Assembly (NCBI RefSeq): GCF_934307085.1
Contig: NZ_CAKRCF010000047.1
Coordinates: 1-22,093 of the forward strand
Direction of reading: 5' to 3'
Source of the DNA: an uncultured Anaerobutyricum sp.
GTDB taxonomy: Bacteria; Bacillota; Clostridia; Lachnospirales; Lachnospiraceae
DNA length: 22,093 nucleotides
Shown: one piece after another, positions 14,970-22,093 of the stretch
Numbering within the stretch: position 1 is the first letter of the stretch
Layout of the letters: every line of letters begins with the position of its first letter
Notes under the pieces: model-generated
The model's database searches: none
What the model saw: the letters and a program-made list of their open reading frames with translations, nothing else
Told to the model about the DNA's origin: nothing
Program-made: the position numbers and the translations under genes

Positions 14970-16202
14970 ATGACAGTATATGACGAACTGGTTGCAAGAG
15001 GACTGATTGCACAGGTAACAGATGAAGAAGAAATTAAGGAACTTGTAAATAACGGAAAGGCTGTATTCTATATTGGATTTGACCCAACAGCAGACAGCCT
15101 TCATGTAGGACATTTCATGGCACTTTGCCTGATGAAACGTCTGCAGATGGCAGGAAATAAGCCAATCGCCTTAATCGGTGGTGGTACTGCTATGATTGGT
15201 GACCCATCTGGACGTACAGATATGCGTCAGATGATGACAAAAGAGACAATCAATCATAACGTAGAATGCTTCAAAAAACAGATGAGTCGTTTTATTGATT
15301 TTTCCGATGGAAAAGCTATGCTTGTAAACAATGCAGACTGGCTCCTGGACTTAAACTATGTAGAATTACTCCGCGAAGTAGGTCCATGTTTCTCAGTAAA
15401 TAACATGCTTCGTGCAGAGTGCTACAAACAGAGAATGGAAAAAGGTTTATCATTCTTAGAGTTCAACTACATGATTATGCAGAGCTACGACTTCTATGAG
15501 TTATACCAGAAATATGGCTGTAACATGCAGTTTGGTGGGAATGACCAGTGGAGCAACATGCTCGGTGGTACAGAACTTATCCGTCGTAAATTAGGACCAG
15601 ATGCCGATGCGTATGCGATGACAATTACCCTTCTCTTAAACTCCGAAGGAAAGAAAATGGGTAAAACACAGTCTGGTGCTGTATGGTTAGACCCTAACAA
15701 GACATCTCCATTTGATTTCTACCAGTACTGGAGAAATGTAGCTGATGCAGATGTTATGAAATGTATTCGTATGCTCACATTCCTTCCATTAGAAGAAATC
15801 GATGCAATGGATAGCTGGGAAGGCAGCAAGTTAAATGAAGCAAAAGAAATCCTCGCATTTGAACTTACAAAATTAGTTCACGGTGAAGAAGAAGCACAGA
15901 AAGCACAGGATGCCGCGAGAGCATTATTCAGTAACGGTGGAGATGCTACTAATATGCCAACATGTGCAGTTACAGAAGAAGATTTAAGAGACGGCACAGT
16001 AGACATTCTTGCACTTCTCGTAAAATCTGGCTTAGCAGGAACACGTTCCGAAGCAAGACGTAATGTAACACAGGGTGGTGTAACATTAGATGGTGAAAAG
16101 GTAACTGACTTTAAGGCTGCTTATACACTTGATGACTTCAAGGGCGAAGGAAAAGTCTTAAAGAGAGGAAAGAAGAAATTCATCAAAATTGTAGCTGAAT
16201 AG
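14970..16202 (+). CDS. tyrS: Tyrosyl-tRNA synthetase
   Basis: Class I synthetase that charges tRNA-Tyr in the cytoplasm, 410 residues, the usual TyrS length. The HIGH-type motif is HVGH (residues 45-48), in the context [16 protein letters not shown]. The KMSKS-type loop is KMGKT (229-233). The tyrosine pocket residues fall in [14 protein letters not shown] and [10 protein letters not shown]-terminal S4-like RNA-binding domain (~345-408) reads [35 protein letters not shown] lies 7 nt before the ATG. The T-box directly upstream has a TAC specifier, in agreement. A 290-bp palindrome follows 26 nt after the stop. Confidence 0.97.
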   Translation: MTVYDELVARGLIAQVTDEEEIKELVNNGKAVFYIGFDPTADSLHVGHFMALCLMKRLQMAGNKPIALIGGGTAMIGDPSGRTDMRQMMTKETINHNVECFKKQMSRFIDFSDGKAMLVNNADWLLDLNYVELLREVGPCFSVNNMLRAECYKQRMEKGLSFLEFNYMIMQSYDFYELYQKYGCNMQFGGNDQWSNMLGGTELIRRKLGPDADAYAMTITLLLNSEGKKMGKTQSGAVWLDPNKTSPFDFYQYWRNVADADVMKCIRMLTFLPLEEIDAMDSWEGSKLNEAKEILAFELTKLVHGEEEAQKAQDAARALFSNGGDATNMPTCAVTEEDLRDGTVDILALLVKSGLAGTRSEARRNVTQGGVTLDGEKVTDFKAAYTLDDFKGEGKVLKRGKKKFIKIVAE

Positions 16203-16227
16203 TAATTTGACGTTAGGCAAGACGGAC

Positions 16228-16518
16228 GCTTCCAAAGGGGAAGGGATAGTTGGATTGCCTGAAGAATTATAGAAAGAACCACTAAAAAATTTATTGATTT
16301 TGTTCCGTTGTGCTAAACGCTCCATTTTGCCCAGTAAAGCAGAAACTTGGTCTCAAAACCTCCACTGGAGCTTTTTCGACCTGCTAAGGCAGCAGAAACG
16401 AATGCGAAGTTTCTATGGTCAAAATTCCGCAGCACAAAGTCACAAAATTCAATAAATTTTTTAGTGGTTCTTTTTTCATAATTTTGAGCAATCCGACTAT
16501 CCCTTTCCCTTTGGAAGC
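16228..16518. repeat. Long palindromic repeat, family I copy 2
   Basis: A 291-bp palindrome. Outer arms 16228-16258 and 16488-16518 pair over 31 positions, with two G-U pairs and no mismatch. A second stem pairs 16273-16303 with 16442-16472, with one bulge. The interior shares TTCCGTTGTGCTAAACG, TCCATTTTGCCCAGTAAAGC, AGAAACTT, GAAGTTTCTATGGTC and CAGCACAAAGTCACAAAA with the element at 2372, but its apical part (16350-16404) is longer and different. The arms share no clear sequence with that copy. Probable 3' end of tyrS. Confidence 0.85.
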
Positions 16519-16880
16519 TGCTTTTTGTTAAACTGAAATTACTAGTTCTGCTGAAGAGATTTGGAGAATCTCCGGTAGATTTTGGTTTCCGGATAACCTA
16601 TCTCTCTTGTATTCTTTCATACAAAAAATTTTCAATTAATTTATCTGTAGGACGATAGCACCTTCGCCGTACCTTTTATTTTGCTCATTTGCTTCAATCA
16701 TGAGCAGAAAGGAAAGATTTGGAAAGAAGTCTTCTACTTTTTCGAAAGTTTAAACACACTTTCGTTATACTAAAGAAAAAATTAAGAAGTCCCTCCCTCA
16801 TACCCAATCTTCCTTCCAATTAAGCAGAAGCCTACAGTTTGAATTCCCTCCAAGCCGCCAAAGTCAGCCCGCTGGAAGAT
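16519..16880. other. Non-coding stretch between two palindromes
   Basis: No gene with a ribosome site and start was found. A short GAAAGTTTAAACACACTTTC hairpin occurs at about 16745. The minus-strand frame that crosses 16782-17027 lacks a ribosome site and includes a palindrome arm. The DNA is slightly more GC-rich and pyrimidine-biased than the genes and may be the remains of an inactivated region. Confidence 0.45.
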
Positions 16881-16978
16881 AAATAAAGCATATTTGTGGC
16901 CTCGGAGCAAGGTTTGGATGTGAGCGTGTAAGCGAGCATTCAAACCGCCGCGACTAAAGTCATAAATATGCTTTATTT
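16881..16978 (-). repeat. Palindromic repeat, family II copy C (reverse orientation)
   Basis: Arms 16881-16898 and 16961-16978 form an 18-bp stem with one G-U pair. Read on the minus strand the interior aligns without gaps over about 68 nt with the interior of the palindrome at 10994-11095, with roughly 70% identity and mostly transition differences. The arms share no sequence with that copy. Confidence 0.78.
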
Positions 16979-17060
16979 CTCTTGTATTGGGCGTCTCCTT
17001 TGCCACACTTTTAGGGAGAAACAACATATTCTGATATAAAAGAAGGAAGAGGTTTCAACC

Positions 17061-17423
17061 ATGGTTGACTTGATTTCCATATCAGAAGCAATAAAAAGAA
17101 GCTACGATGCAGAAGGTTTCCTTATTGATGTGCGTTCAGAGGAAGCATTTAAGAAAGGCCATCTACCGATGGCAGTAAATATTCCATTTGAAGAGCTTAT
17201 AGATGAAAAGCTTAACATAGAAAAAATAGAGAAAAATTTTAATATAGAAAAAGAACAGCCAGTTTTTTTATATTGTGATACAGGTTCCACAAGTATGCTG
17301 GCGGCGAAGAAGCTTGATTCTGTAGGAATTCACGCATACAGTGTAGTCGGCGGCATTATGTTTTATAAAGGATACTTAGAAAAAGAGAAGAACGATTTGT
17401 GGACGATGGTGCGTACTTCTTGA
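17061..17423 (+). CDS. Rhodanese-like domain protein
   Basis: A 120-residue single-domain protein. The first half reads GFLIDVRSEEAFKKGHLPMAVNIPFEEL, the rhodanese CH2A motif. The active loop is YCDTGSTSMLAAKKL with the sulfur-carrying Cys at about residue 72, followed by VVGGIMFYKGYL. Rhodaneses move sulfane sulfur or act as persulfide carriers or sensors. The loop is CDTGSTS, where many have C-R-x-G-x-R-S, so both Arg residues are absent and substrate preference may differ. AGAAGGAAGAGG at 17041-17052 is the ribosome site. It is flanked upstream by a palindrome and overlaps a promoter at its stop, so it is probably a single-gene unit. No promoter was recognised before it. Confidence 0.85.
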   Translation: MVDLISISEAIKRSYDAEGFLIDVRSEEAFKKGHLPMAVNIPFEELIDEKLNIEKIEKNFNIEKEQPVFLYCDTGSTSMLAAKKLDSVGIHAYSVVGGIMFYKGYLEKEKNDLWTMVRTS

Positions 17424-17448
17424 CATAGCAACATTTCCTAAGTACAAT
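17420..17448 (+). promoter_or_regulatory. Promoter before the RNA methyltransferase gene
   Basis: A perfect TTGACA (17420-17425) that overlaps the rhodanese stop, and TACAAT (17443-17448), 17 nt apart. A hairpin with a T-run follows within 20 nt of the -10. Confidence 0.75.
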
Positions 17449-17465
17449 TATAGTTATTGAGAAAC

Positions 17466-17514
17466 ACATCATTTATCAAATTTGGATAAAATGTCTGCAT
17501 AAAATGATGTTTTT
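17466..17514 (+). terminator. Hairpin with T-run directly after the promoter
   Basis: ACATCATTT (17466-17474) pairs with AAATGATGT (17502-17510), then TTTT. A competing hairpin ATTTATC/GGATAAAAT at 17471-17492 uses part of the left arm. This may be an attenuator or a ~55-nt short RNA before the methyltransferase gene. Confidence 0.55.
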
Positions 17515-17689
17515 GGAAGGAATTTATAGGTAATCTGGTCATAAAAGAAGCGGAAATATTAGAGATATTGCTTTTTTTAAGGGATTATTTTTTCTTGATA
17601 AACTATTTGATAAACAGAAATCTCGGTGATTGATTACGGAGTTATCTGCGTAAAGTAGTTAGAAGAAAGATACAATGAACGGAGGTAAG

Positions 17690-18859
17690 ATGAGTAACAG
17701 ATACGAATTTATTGCGCCTTGTCACTTTGGACTTGAGGCAGTGTGTAAAAGAGAAATAGCGGATTTAGGATATGAGATTGTGAAGGTAGAAGATGGAAAG
17801 GTTACTTTTGCCGGAGATATGGATGCTTTGGTAAGAGCAAACATTTTCTTAAGAACAACACAGAGAATCCTTTTAAAAGTGGCAGAATTTAAGGCAGTAA
17901 CTTTTGAAGAACTGTTTCAGAATGTAAAAAAGGTTCCGTGGGAAGACTATTTCCCAGCAGATGCAAAATTCTGGGTTACGAAAGCAACTTCTGTAAAGAG
18001 TAAGCTTTTTAGCCCTTCCGATATTCAGTCCATCGTGAAGAAAGCGATGGTAGAGCGAATGAAAGAACACTACCATATTAACTGGTTTGAAGAAGATGGT
18101 GCAAGTTATCCGGTTCGAGTAATTATTTATAAAGATATTGTAACGATTGGTCTTGATACTTCTGGAGAGAGTCTTCACAAAAGAGGATACCGTCGCATGG
18201 TCAGCAAGGCACCGATCGAGGAGACATTAGCAGCAGCACTTATCAAGCTTACACCATGGAACAAGAACCGTATCCTTGTAGATCCATTCTGTGGAAGTGG
18301 AACATTTCCTATTGAAGCAGCGATGATGGGAGCGAATATTGCACCGGGAATGCATCGCGAATTCCAGGCACAGAATTGGGATAATATCGTATCCCCAAAA
18401 CTTTTTGCCAGAGGATTTGAGGAGGCAGAATCTTTAGTGGATATGAGCGTGGAAATGGACATTCAGGGCTATGACATTGATTCACAGATTGTAAAAGCAG
18501 CAAGAGACAATGCGAAAAGAGCAGGTGTAGATGGACTCATTCATTTCCAGCAGCGCCCAGTTCATCATTTAAGTCATCCGAAAAAGTATGGATTTATAAT
18601 CACGAATCCTCCTTATGGTGAACGTTTAGAGGAAAAAGAAGATTTACCAGCACTTTACCGTGATATGGGAAAGGCTTTCGCAGGGCTTGATGGCTGGTCT
18701 GAGTATGTTATCACAGCATACGAAGATGCAGAACGTTATATCGGAAAGAAAGCAACAAAGAACCGCAAGATTTATAACGGAATGATGAAGACATATTTCT
18801 ACATGTTTCCAGGACCAAAGCCACCGAGAAGAAAGAAACCGGTACAGTCGGAAGAGTAA
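17690..18859 (+). CDS. THUMP-domain class I RNA methyltransferase (RlmL/YpsC-like)
   Basis: A 389-residue methyltransferase that probably makes N2-methylguanine in 23S rRNA. N-terminal ferredoxin-like and THUMP parts (~1-160) begin YEFIAPCHFGLEAVCKREI. A linker LHKRGYRRMVSKAPIEETLAAALI leads into the Rossmann domain: SAM motif DPFCGSGT (198-204), YDIDSQIVKAARDNA, and the target-base motif NPPYGER (306-309 NPPY). It corresponds to the RlmL N-terminal half only and lacks the RlmK part, as in Firmicutes YpsC. ATG 17690 is chosen since GGAGGT (17681-17686) lies just ahead, though the spacing is short. The in-frame ATG at 17675 has a poorer site. The C-terminal tail is basic (PPRRKKP). Confidence 0.88.
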   Translation: MSNRYEFIAPCHFGLEAVCKREIADLGYEIVKVEDGKVTFAGDMDALVRANIFLRTTQRILLKVAEFKAVTFEELFQNVKKVPWEDYFPADAKFWVTKATSVKSKLFSPSDIQSIVKKAMVERMKEHYHINWFEEDGASYPVRVIIYKDIVTIGLDTSGESLHKRGYRRMVSKAPIEETLAAALIKLTPWNKNRILVDPFCGSGTFPIEAAMMGANIAPGMHREFQAQNWDNIVSPKLFARGFEEAESLVDMSVEMDIQGYDIDSQIVKAARDNAKRAGVDGLIHFQQRPVHHLSHPKKYGFIITNPPYGERLEEKEDLPALYRDMGKAFAGLDGWSEYVITAYEDAERYIGKKATKNRKIYNGMMKTYFYMFPGPKPPRRKKPVQSEE

Positions 18860-19134
18860 TCTATAAAGAATGATTTATGGAATACAGGCTCTGTATATGA
18901 ATTAGGGTAAGAGTTCTAAGAATTATAAATAATAGGATTATAAATATTATTTTATGATGTTTTTGAAGAATTCCTACAGCAATCTGTGTGAGTATTTTCC
19001 AGAGAATATTTTTCAAGCATACTTTAATGTAAGAACACTTAACAGAAAATATTTAATATGAGAATGTTTAATACGAAGATATCGAAAATGTTAGAAGCGA
19101 TATAAAAAGCACAAGTTTTTTGGGAGGCAGCATT
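18860..19134. other. Intergenic region before rdgB, no clear element
   Basis: AT-rich DNA of 275 bp. There is a small ATACAG/CTGTAT hairpin at about 18881-18895 without a T-run. No clear TTGACA/TATAAT pair and no ORF with a ribosome site were seen. rdgB may have its own weak promoter here or be co-transcribed with the methyltransferase. Confidence 0.45.
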
Positions 19135-19719
19135 TTGAAAAAGAAATTGATATTTGCCACGGGAAATGAAGGAAAAATGAAGGAAATCCGAGAAATTCTT
19201 GGAGATTTGGATTACGAGATTCTTTCCATGAAGGAAGCCGGAGTGGATGTAGATATTGTAGAAGATGGTACAACATTTGAAGAAAATGCAATCATCAAGG
19301 CAAAGACCGTAATGGAAGCGACAGGAAGTCTTGTATTAGCCGATGATTCTGGATTAGAGGTTGACTATCTGAACAAAGAGCCAGGCGTATATTCTGCCAG
19401 ATATATGGGAGAGAATACCTCTTACCGCATTAAAAATCAGATTATTTTAGATAGACTGCATGGTGTCCCTGATATCATAAGAAGTGCCCGTTTCGTCTGC
19501 GTGATTGCAGCAGCATTTCCAGATGGACGAGTAGAGACACGTCGGGCAACGATTGAGGGAAGAATTGCACAGGAACCAGCTGGAGAGAATGGTTTCGGTT
19601 ACGATCCTATTTTCTATCTTCCAGACAAAGGCAAGACAACAGCTCAGCTTTCAGCCGAGGAAAAGAATGAAATCAGTCATCGTGGAAAGGCATTGTGCCA
19701 GATAAAGGAGATTTTATAA
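19135..19719 (+). CDS. rdgB: XTP/dITP diphosphatase (HAM1/RdgB)
   Basis: This 194-residue enzyme hydrolyses dITP and XTP to the monophosphate, which keeps deaminated purines out of nucleic acids. Marks in order: the N-terminal FATGNEGKMKEIREIL, TFEENAIIKAKTV, LADDSGLEVDYL with catalytic acidic residues, PGVYSARYMG, GFGYDPIFYLP, and EISHRGKAL at the C-terminus. The start is a TTG at 19135: GGAGG (19123-19127) lies 7 nt ahead, and the next residues KKKLIFATGN match family N-termini. The phosphodiesterase gene follows after 4 nt, a pair common in Clostridia. Confidence 0.93.
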   Translation: MKKKLIFATGNEGKMKEIREILGDLDYEILSMKEAGVDVDIVEDGTTFEENAIIKAKTVMEATGSLVLADDSGLEVDYLNKEPGVYSARYMGENTSYRIKNQIILDRLHGVPDIIRSARFVCVIAAAFPDGRVETRRATIEGRIAQEPAGENGFGYDPIFYLPDKGKTTAQLSAEEKNEISHRGKALCQIKEIL

Positions 19720-19723
19720 ATAG

Positions 19724-20245
19724 ATGAGTGAAAAGAAAATGAGAATTTTGGTAATCAGTGATTCGCATGGACGTAATGATGATGTGGCAGGGGTTATTGA
19801 GCAGGTTGGACCAATTGATATGCTCATTCACTGTGGAGATGTGGAGCGAGGAGATGACTATATCCGTTCTTTAGTAGACTGTCCGGTACATATGGTAGCC
19901 GGGAATAATGACTATAACTTGGAACTGCCATCACAGGACATTTTCAATATTGGCGATTATAAAGTATTGGTTGTCCACGGACATACCTTTTGCGTATACC
20001 GTGGTGTCGAGCGATTAAAACAGTATGCTCTCCAGAATCATATCGATATTGTAATGTTTGGACATACCCACAAACCATATATTGAAATTGATGAAGATGT
20101 CACTATTTTAAATCCGGGAAGCGTTTCCTATCCAAGACAGTCAGACCATATGCCAACATTTCTCATTATGGAAATCGACGATGAAGGCGAGGCACATTAC
20201 GGACACGGATATTATAAATCGAAATTTAGTGAAATTAAGATTTGA
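19724..20245 (+). CDS. yfcE: YfcE/MJ0936-family metallophosphodiesterase
   Basis: A 173-residue calcineurin-like phosphoesterase. The metal-binding motifs are all present: VISDSHG (Asp, His), HCGDVERGD (Asp), VAGNNDYN (Asn), VVHGH and MFGHTHKP. Family members cleave phosphodiesters such as artificial bis-pNPP; the natural substrate is unclear. ATG 19724 has AAGGAG 13 nt upstream, a long spacing. ATG 19739, which would start MRILVISDSHG, is an alternative. It lies 4 nt after rdgB and is surely co-transcribed with it. A terminator follows at 20459. Confidence 0.9.
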   Translation: MSEKKMRILVISDSHGRNDDVAGVIEQVGPIDMLIHCGDVERGDDYIRSLVDCPVHMVAGNNDYNLELPSQDIFNIGDYKVLVVHGHTFCVYRGVERLKQYALQNHIDIVMFGHTHKPYIEIDEDVTILNPGSVSYPRQSDHMPTFLIMEIDDEGEAHYGHGYYKSKFSEIKI

Positions 20246-20693
20246 AGGTCAGGCGGTATGAAAATATGCAGCGGTGTCAAAGAATTGAAGAAACTATTAA
20301 GGAAGATTTTTTATAGGAAATAAAAAATGAGCTTTAAAATAATATTTAAAATATAATATTTAAAACAATATTTCGAAAGAAATAGAAAAACAAATTTAAA
20401 GCGGTATCAAAAATGATATTTTGTAACAATTAAAAAACAAATTTGAAAAAATAATATGATGGAAAAGGGTGCATACTGCGGCATCCTTTCCATTTTTTAT
20501 GTAATGATGAAAAGTCGTATAAATTGTAAGTGAAACATATTGTATAGTTACATATTCAGATACATTAATTGCAATTTATATCACAGATGTAAGTGTATAC
20601 ACAAAACATTGAAAACATATCTTGTAAGAGTGGACATAGAATGATCAATGCAATTTGTGTTTAAATAATCTAATATAGAAAGGAAATTATTAA
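20246..20693. other. Intergenic region before rlmD
   Basis: Very AT-rich DNA with repeated ATATTTAAAA and AAACAAATTT words at 20330-20450, a terminator at 20459-20498, and an inverted ATAAATTG/CAATTTAT pair at about 20520-20580. No clear promoter was recognised before rlmD. No ORF with a ribosome site. Confidence 0.5.
20459..20498 (+). terminator. Terminator of the rdgB-yfcE operon
   Basis: ATGGAAAAGGGTGC (20459-20472) pairs with GCATCCTTTCCAT (20481-20493) with one bulge, and is followed by six T residues. It lies about 210 nt past the stop. Confidence 0.8.
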
Positions 20694-22093
20694 ATGAAAA
20701 AAGGAGATATTTTTGAGGGAAAAGTAATCCGAACTGAATTCCCGAATAAGGGTATTATAGATATCGAAGGACAGAAAGTAATCGTAAAAAATGCATTAGA
20801 AGGACAGGTAGTACGTTTCTCCATCAACAAAAAAAGACGCGATAAAGTTGAGGGACGACTTCTTGAAGTCATTGAATCATCTCCATTAGAACAGCCAGCA
20901 GCCTGTAAACATTTTGGAATCTGCGGCGGATGTCGTTACCAGAATCTTTCTTACGAACAGCAGCTTAACTTAAAGAAACGCCAGGTAGAAGAATTAATAG
21001 AAAAGAATGGTCTTTCTTTCGAAATCGAAAATATCTACGGAAGCCCAATCACAGAAGGCTATCGCAACAAAATGGAATTCACATTCGGAGACGAAGAAAA
21101 AGATGGTCCACTCGCCCTCGGAATGCACAAGAAAAACAGTTTCTACGATATCGTAACATTAGATGACTGCCGCATCGTAGATCCCGATTTCAACATACTT
21201 CTTCAGGCAATCTTAAAATACTTCAAAGAAAAAGGACAAACCTATTTCCACAAAATTCGCCACGAGGGTTTCCTTCGCCATCTCGTAATGCGCCGCTCCG
21301 TAAAAACAGGCGATATTTTAATAAATCTCGTCACAACAACACAGAGTCAGCTTGACGAATCTGAATTTGTGAATATGATACTTGCTCAGAAAATCGATGG
21401 AAAAGTAGTTGGCATCTTGCACACATTAAACGATAATCTTGCAGACGTTGTACAGAGTGACGAGACAAAAACACTTTACGGACAGGACTATTTCTATGAA
21501 TATCTGTACAATATGCGTTTCAAAATCTCTCCGTTTTCCTTCTTTCAGACAAACACATTGGGAGCAGAAGTCCTCTACGACAAAGTAAGAGAATATGTCG
21601 GCGAAACAAAAGACAAACTTATCTACGACCTCTACACCGGAACCGGAACCATCGCCCAGATGCTTGCCCCAGTAGCCAGCAAAGTAGTCGGTGTTGAAAT
21701 CGTCGAAGAAGCCGTCGAAGCCGCTAAGAAGAACGCAGTGGATAACCACTTAGATAATTGTGAATTCATCGCCGGCGATGTCCTGAAAGTTGTGGATAAC
21801 TTAACTAAGAAGCCAGACATCCTTGTACTTGACCCTCCTCGTGATGGGATTCATCCGAAGGCTTTAACAAAGATTATTAACTTTAATGTTGATGAGATGG
21901 TGTATGTAAGTTGTAAGCCAACTAGCCTTATGCGGGATTTGCTTGTGTTTAGGGAAGCGGGGTATGAGGTGAAGAAAGCTTGCTTGGTGGATATGTTTCC
22001 GGGAACGGTGCATGTTGAGACGGTAGTTCTTTTGTCCCACAAAAAAGCCGATAGTTATATCCACATTGATGTGGAGTTTGGAGAGGGCGAGGG
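20694..22093 (+). CDS. rlmD: 23S rRNA (uracil-5-)-methyltransferase RlmD/RumA family, cut by the window end
   Basis: The gene opens at ATG 20694, with GAAAGGA 9 nt ahead, and stays open to the window end (466 codons). This family puts a methyl group on C5 of a uracil in 23S rRNA. An N-terminal TRAM domain (~1-58) is followed by the 4Fe-4S cysteines Cys71, Cys77, Cys80 and Cys159 (CKHFGICGGC and LDDCRIV). The Rossmann domain has YDLYTGTGTI and LDPPRDGIHPKAL. The catalytic Cys is in YVSCKPTSL (Cys407). The end MFPGTVHVETVVLLS would close a normal RlmD, but translation goes on with HKKADSYIHIDVEFGEGEG, which I recall as the start of a C-terminal extension in Lachnospiraceae copies. Codons at 21060-21700 end in C more often than in the rest. 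Confidence 0.92.
   Translation, partial: MKKGDIFEGKVIRTEFPNKGIIDIEGQKVIVKNALEGQVVRFSINKKRRDKVEGRLLEVIESSPLEQPAACKHFGICGGCRYQNLSYEQQLNLKKRQVEELIEKNGLSFEIENIYGSPITEGYRNKMEFTFGDEEKDGPLALGMHKKNSFYDIVTLDDCRIVDPDFNILLQAILKYFKEKGQTYFHKIRHEGFLRHLVMRRSVKTGDILINLVTTTQSQLDESEFVNMILAQKIDGKVVGILHTLNDNLADVVQSDETKTLYGQDYFYEYLYNMRFKISPFSFFQTNTLGAEVLYDKVREYVGETKDKLIYDLYTGTGTIAQMLAPVASKVVGVEIVEEAVEAAKKNAVDNHLDNCEFIAGDVLKVVDNLTKKPDILVLDPPRDGIHPKALTKIINFNVDEMVYVSCKPTSLMRDLLVFREAGYEVKKACLVDMFPGTVHVETVVLLSHKKADSYIHIDVEFGEGE

Noticed and set aside
16228..16518. Ordinary IS element or MITE with fixed terminal inverted repeats
   Set aside because: There is no transposase, the arms differ between copies, and I could not see a target-site duplication. 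A non-standard mobile hairpin is still possible and is discussed in the findings.
16782..17027. Minus-strand ORF of 81 codons
   Set aside because: It has no ribosome site or family match and spans an arm and the interior of the family II palindrome. I treat it as chance.

Overview
The window reads as chromosomal DNA of a low-GC Gram-positive anaerobe in the Clostridia, most likely Lachnospiraceae. The grounds are strong AGGAGG-type ribosome sites, AT-rich intergenic DNA, a tyrosyl T-box leader, a PduG-type diol dehydratase reactivase, BIG_2 surface proteins, and an RlmD methyltransferase whose tail looks typical of that family. I cannot name a genus. No phage, transposase, CRISPR array, rRNA or tRNA gene was seen.

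Layout. 1-3740: a thiamine/HMP-type ABC uptake locus made of a small thiamine-binding protein, a permease, an NMT1-like lipoprotein and an ATPase. It is interrupted by a degenerate 34-bp tandem repeat and two long palindromes. 3770-4970: a bidirectional terminator and a minus-strand secreted L,D-transpeptidase-like protein with wall-binding repeats. 5070-7160: a PduG/DdrA reactivase alone, without a dehydratase or small subunit. 7300-9610: an SGNH hydrolase and a secreted three-BIG_2 protein ending in a C39/papain-like domain. 9810-11100: ilvE. 11120-13353: glgB. 13442-14209: a second C39/papain-like protein, without a signal peptide, paralogous to the end of the BIG_2 protein. 14296-14445: a short remnant resembling the N-terminus of a sigma-54 regulator. 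14442-16202: promoter, a compact three-way-junction element, a tyrosine T-box and tyrS. 17061-20245: a rhodanese, a THUMP-domain rRNA methyltransferase, and the pair rdgB-yfcE. 20694-end: rlmD, cut by the window edge.

Most genes are ordinary housekeeping genes. The most unusual content lies between them: at least seven long intergenic palindromes of 100-290 bp. Several begin within 3-35 nt of a stop codon. Two copies (2372-2580 and 16228-16518) share an inner core but have different yet fully self-complementary outer arms, with G-U wobbles. Two others (10994-11095 and 16881-16978, opposite orientations) share a different 68-nt core, and a third (13193-13353) shares its 3' part. This suggests at least two families of structured repeats, active as RNA or as mobile hairpins, that also act as 3' ends.

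All homology statements come from reading the proteins by eye. No database search was possible.
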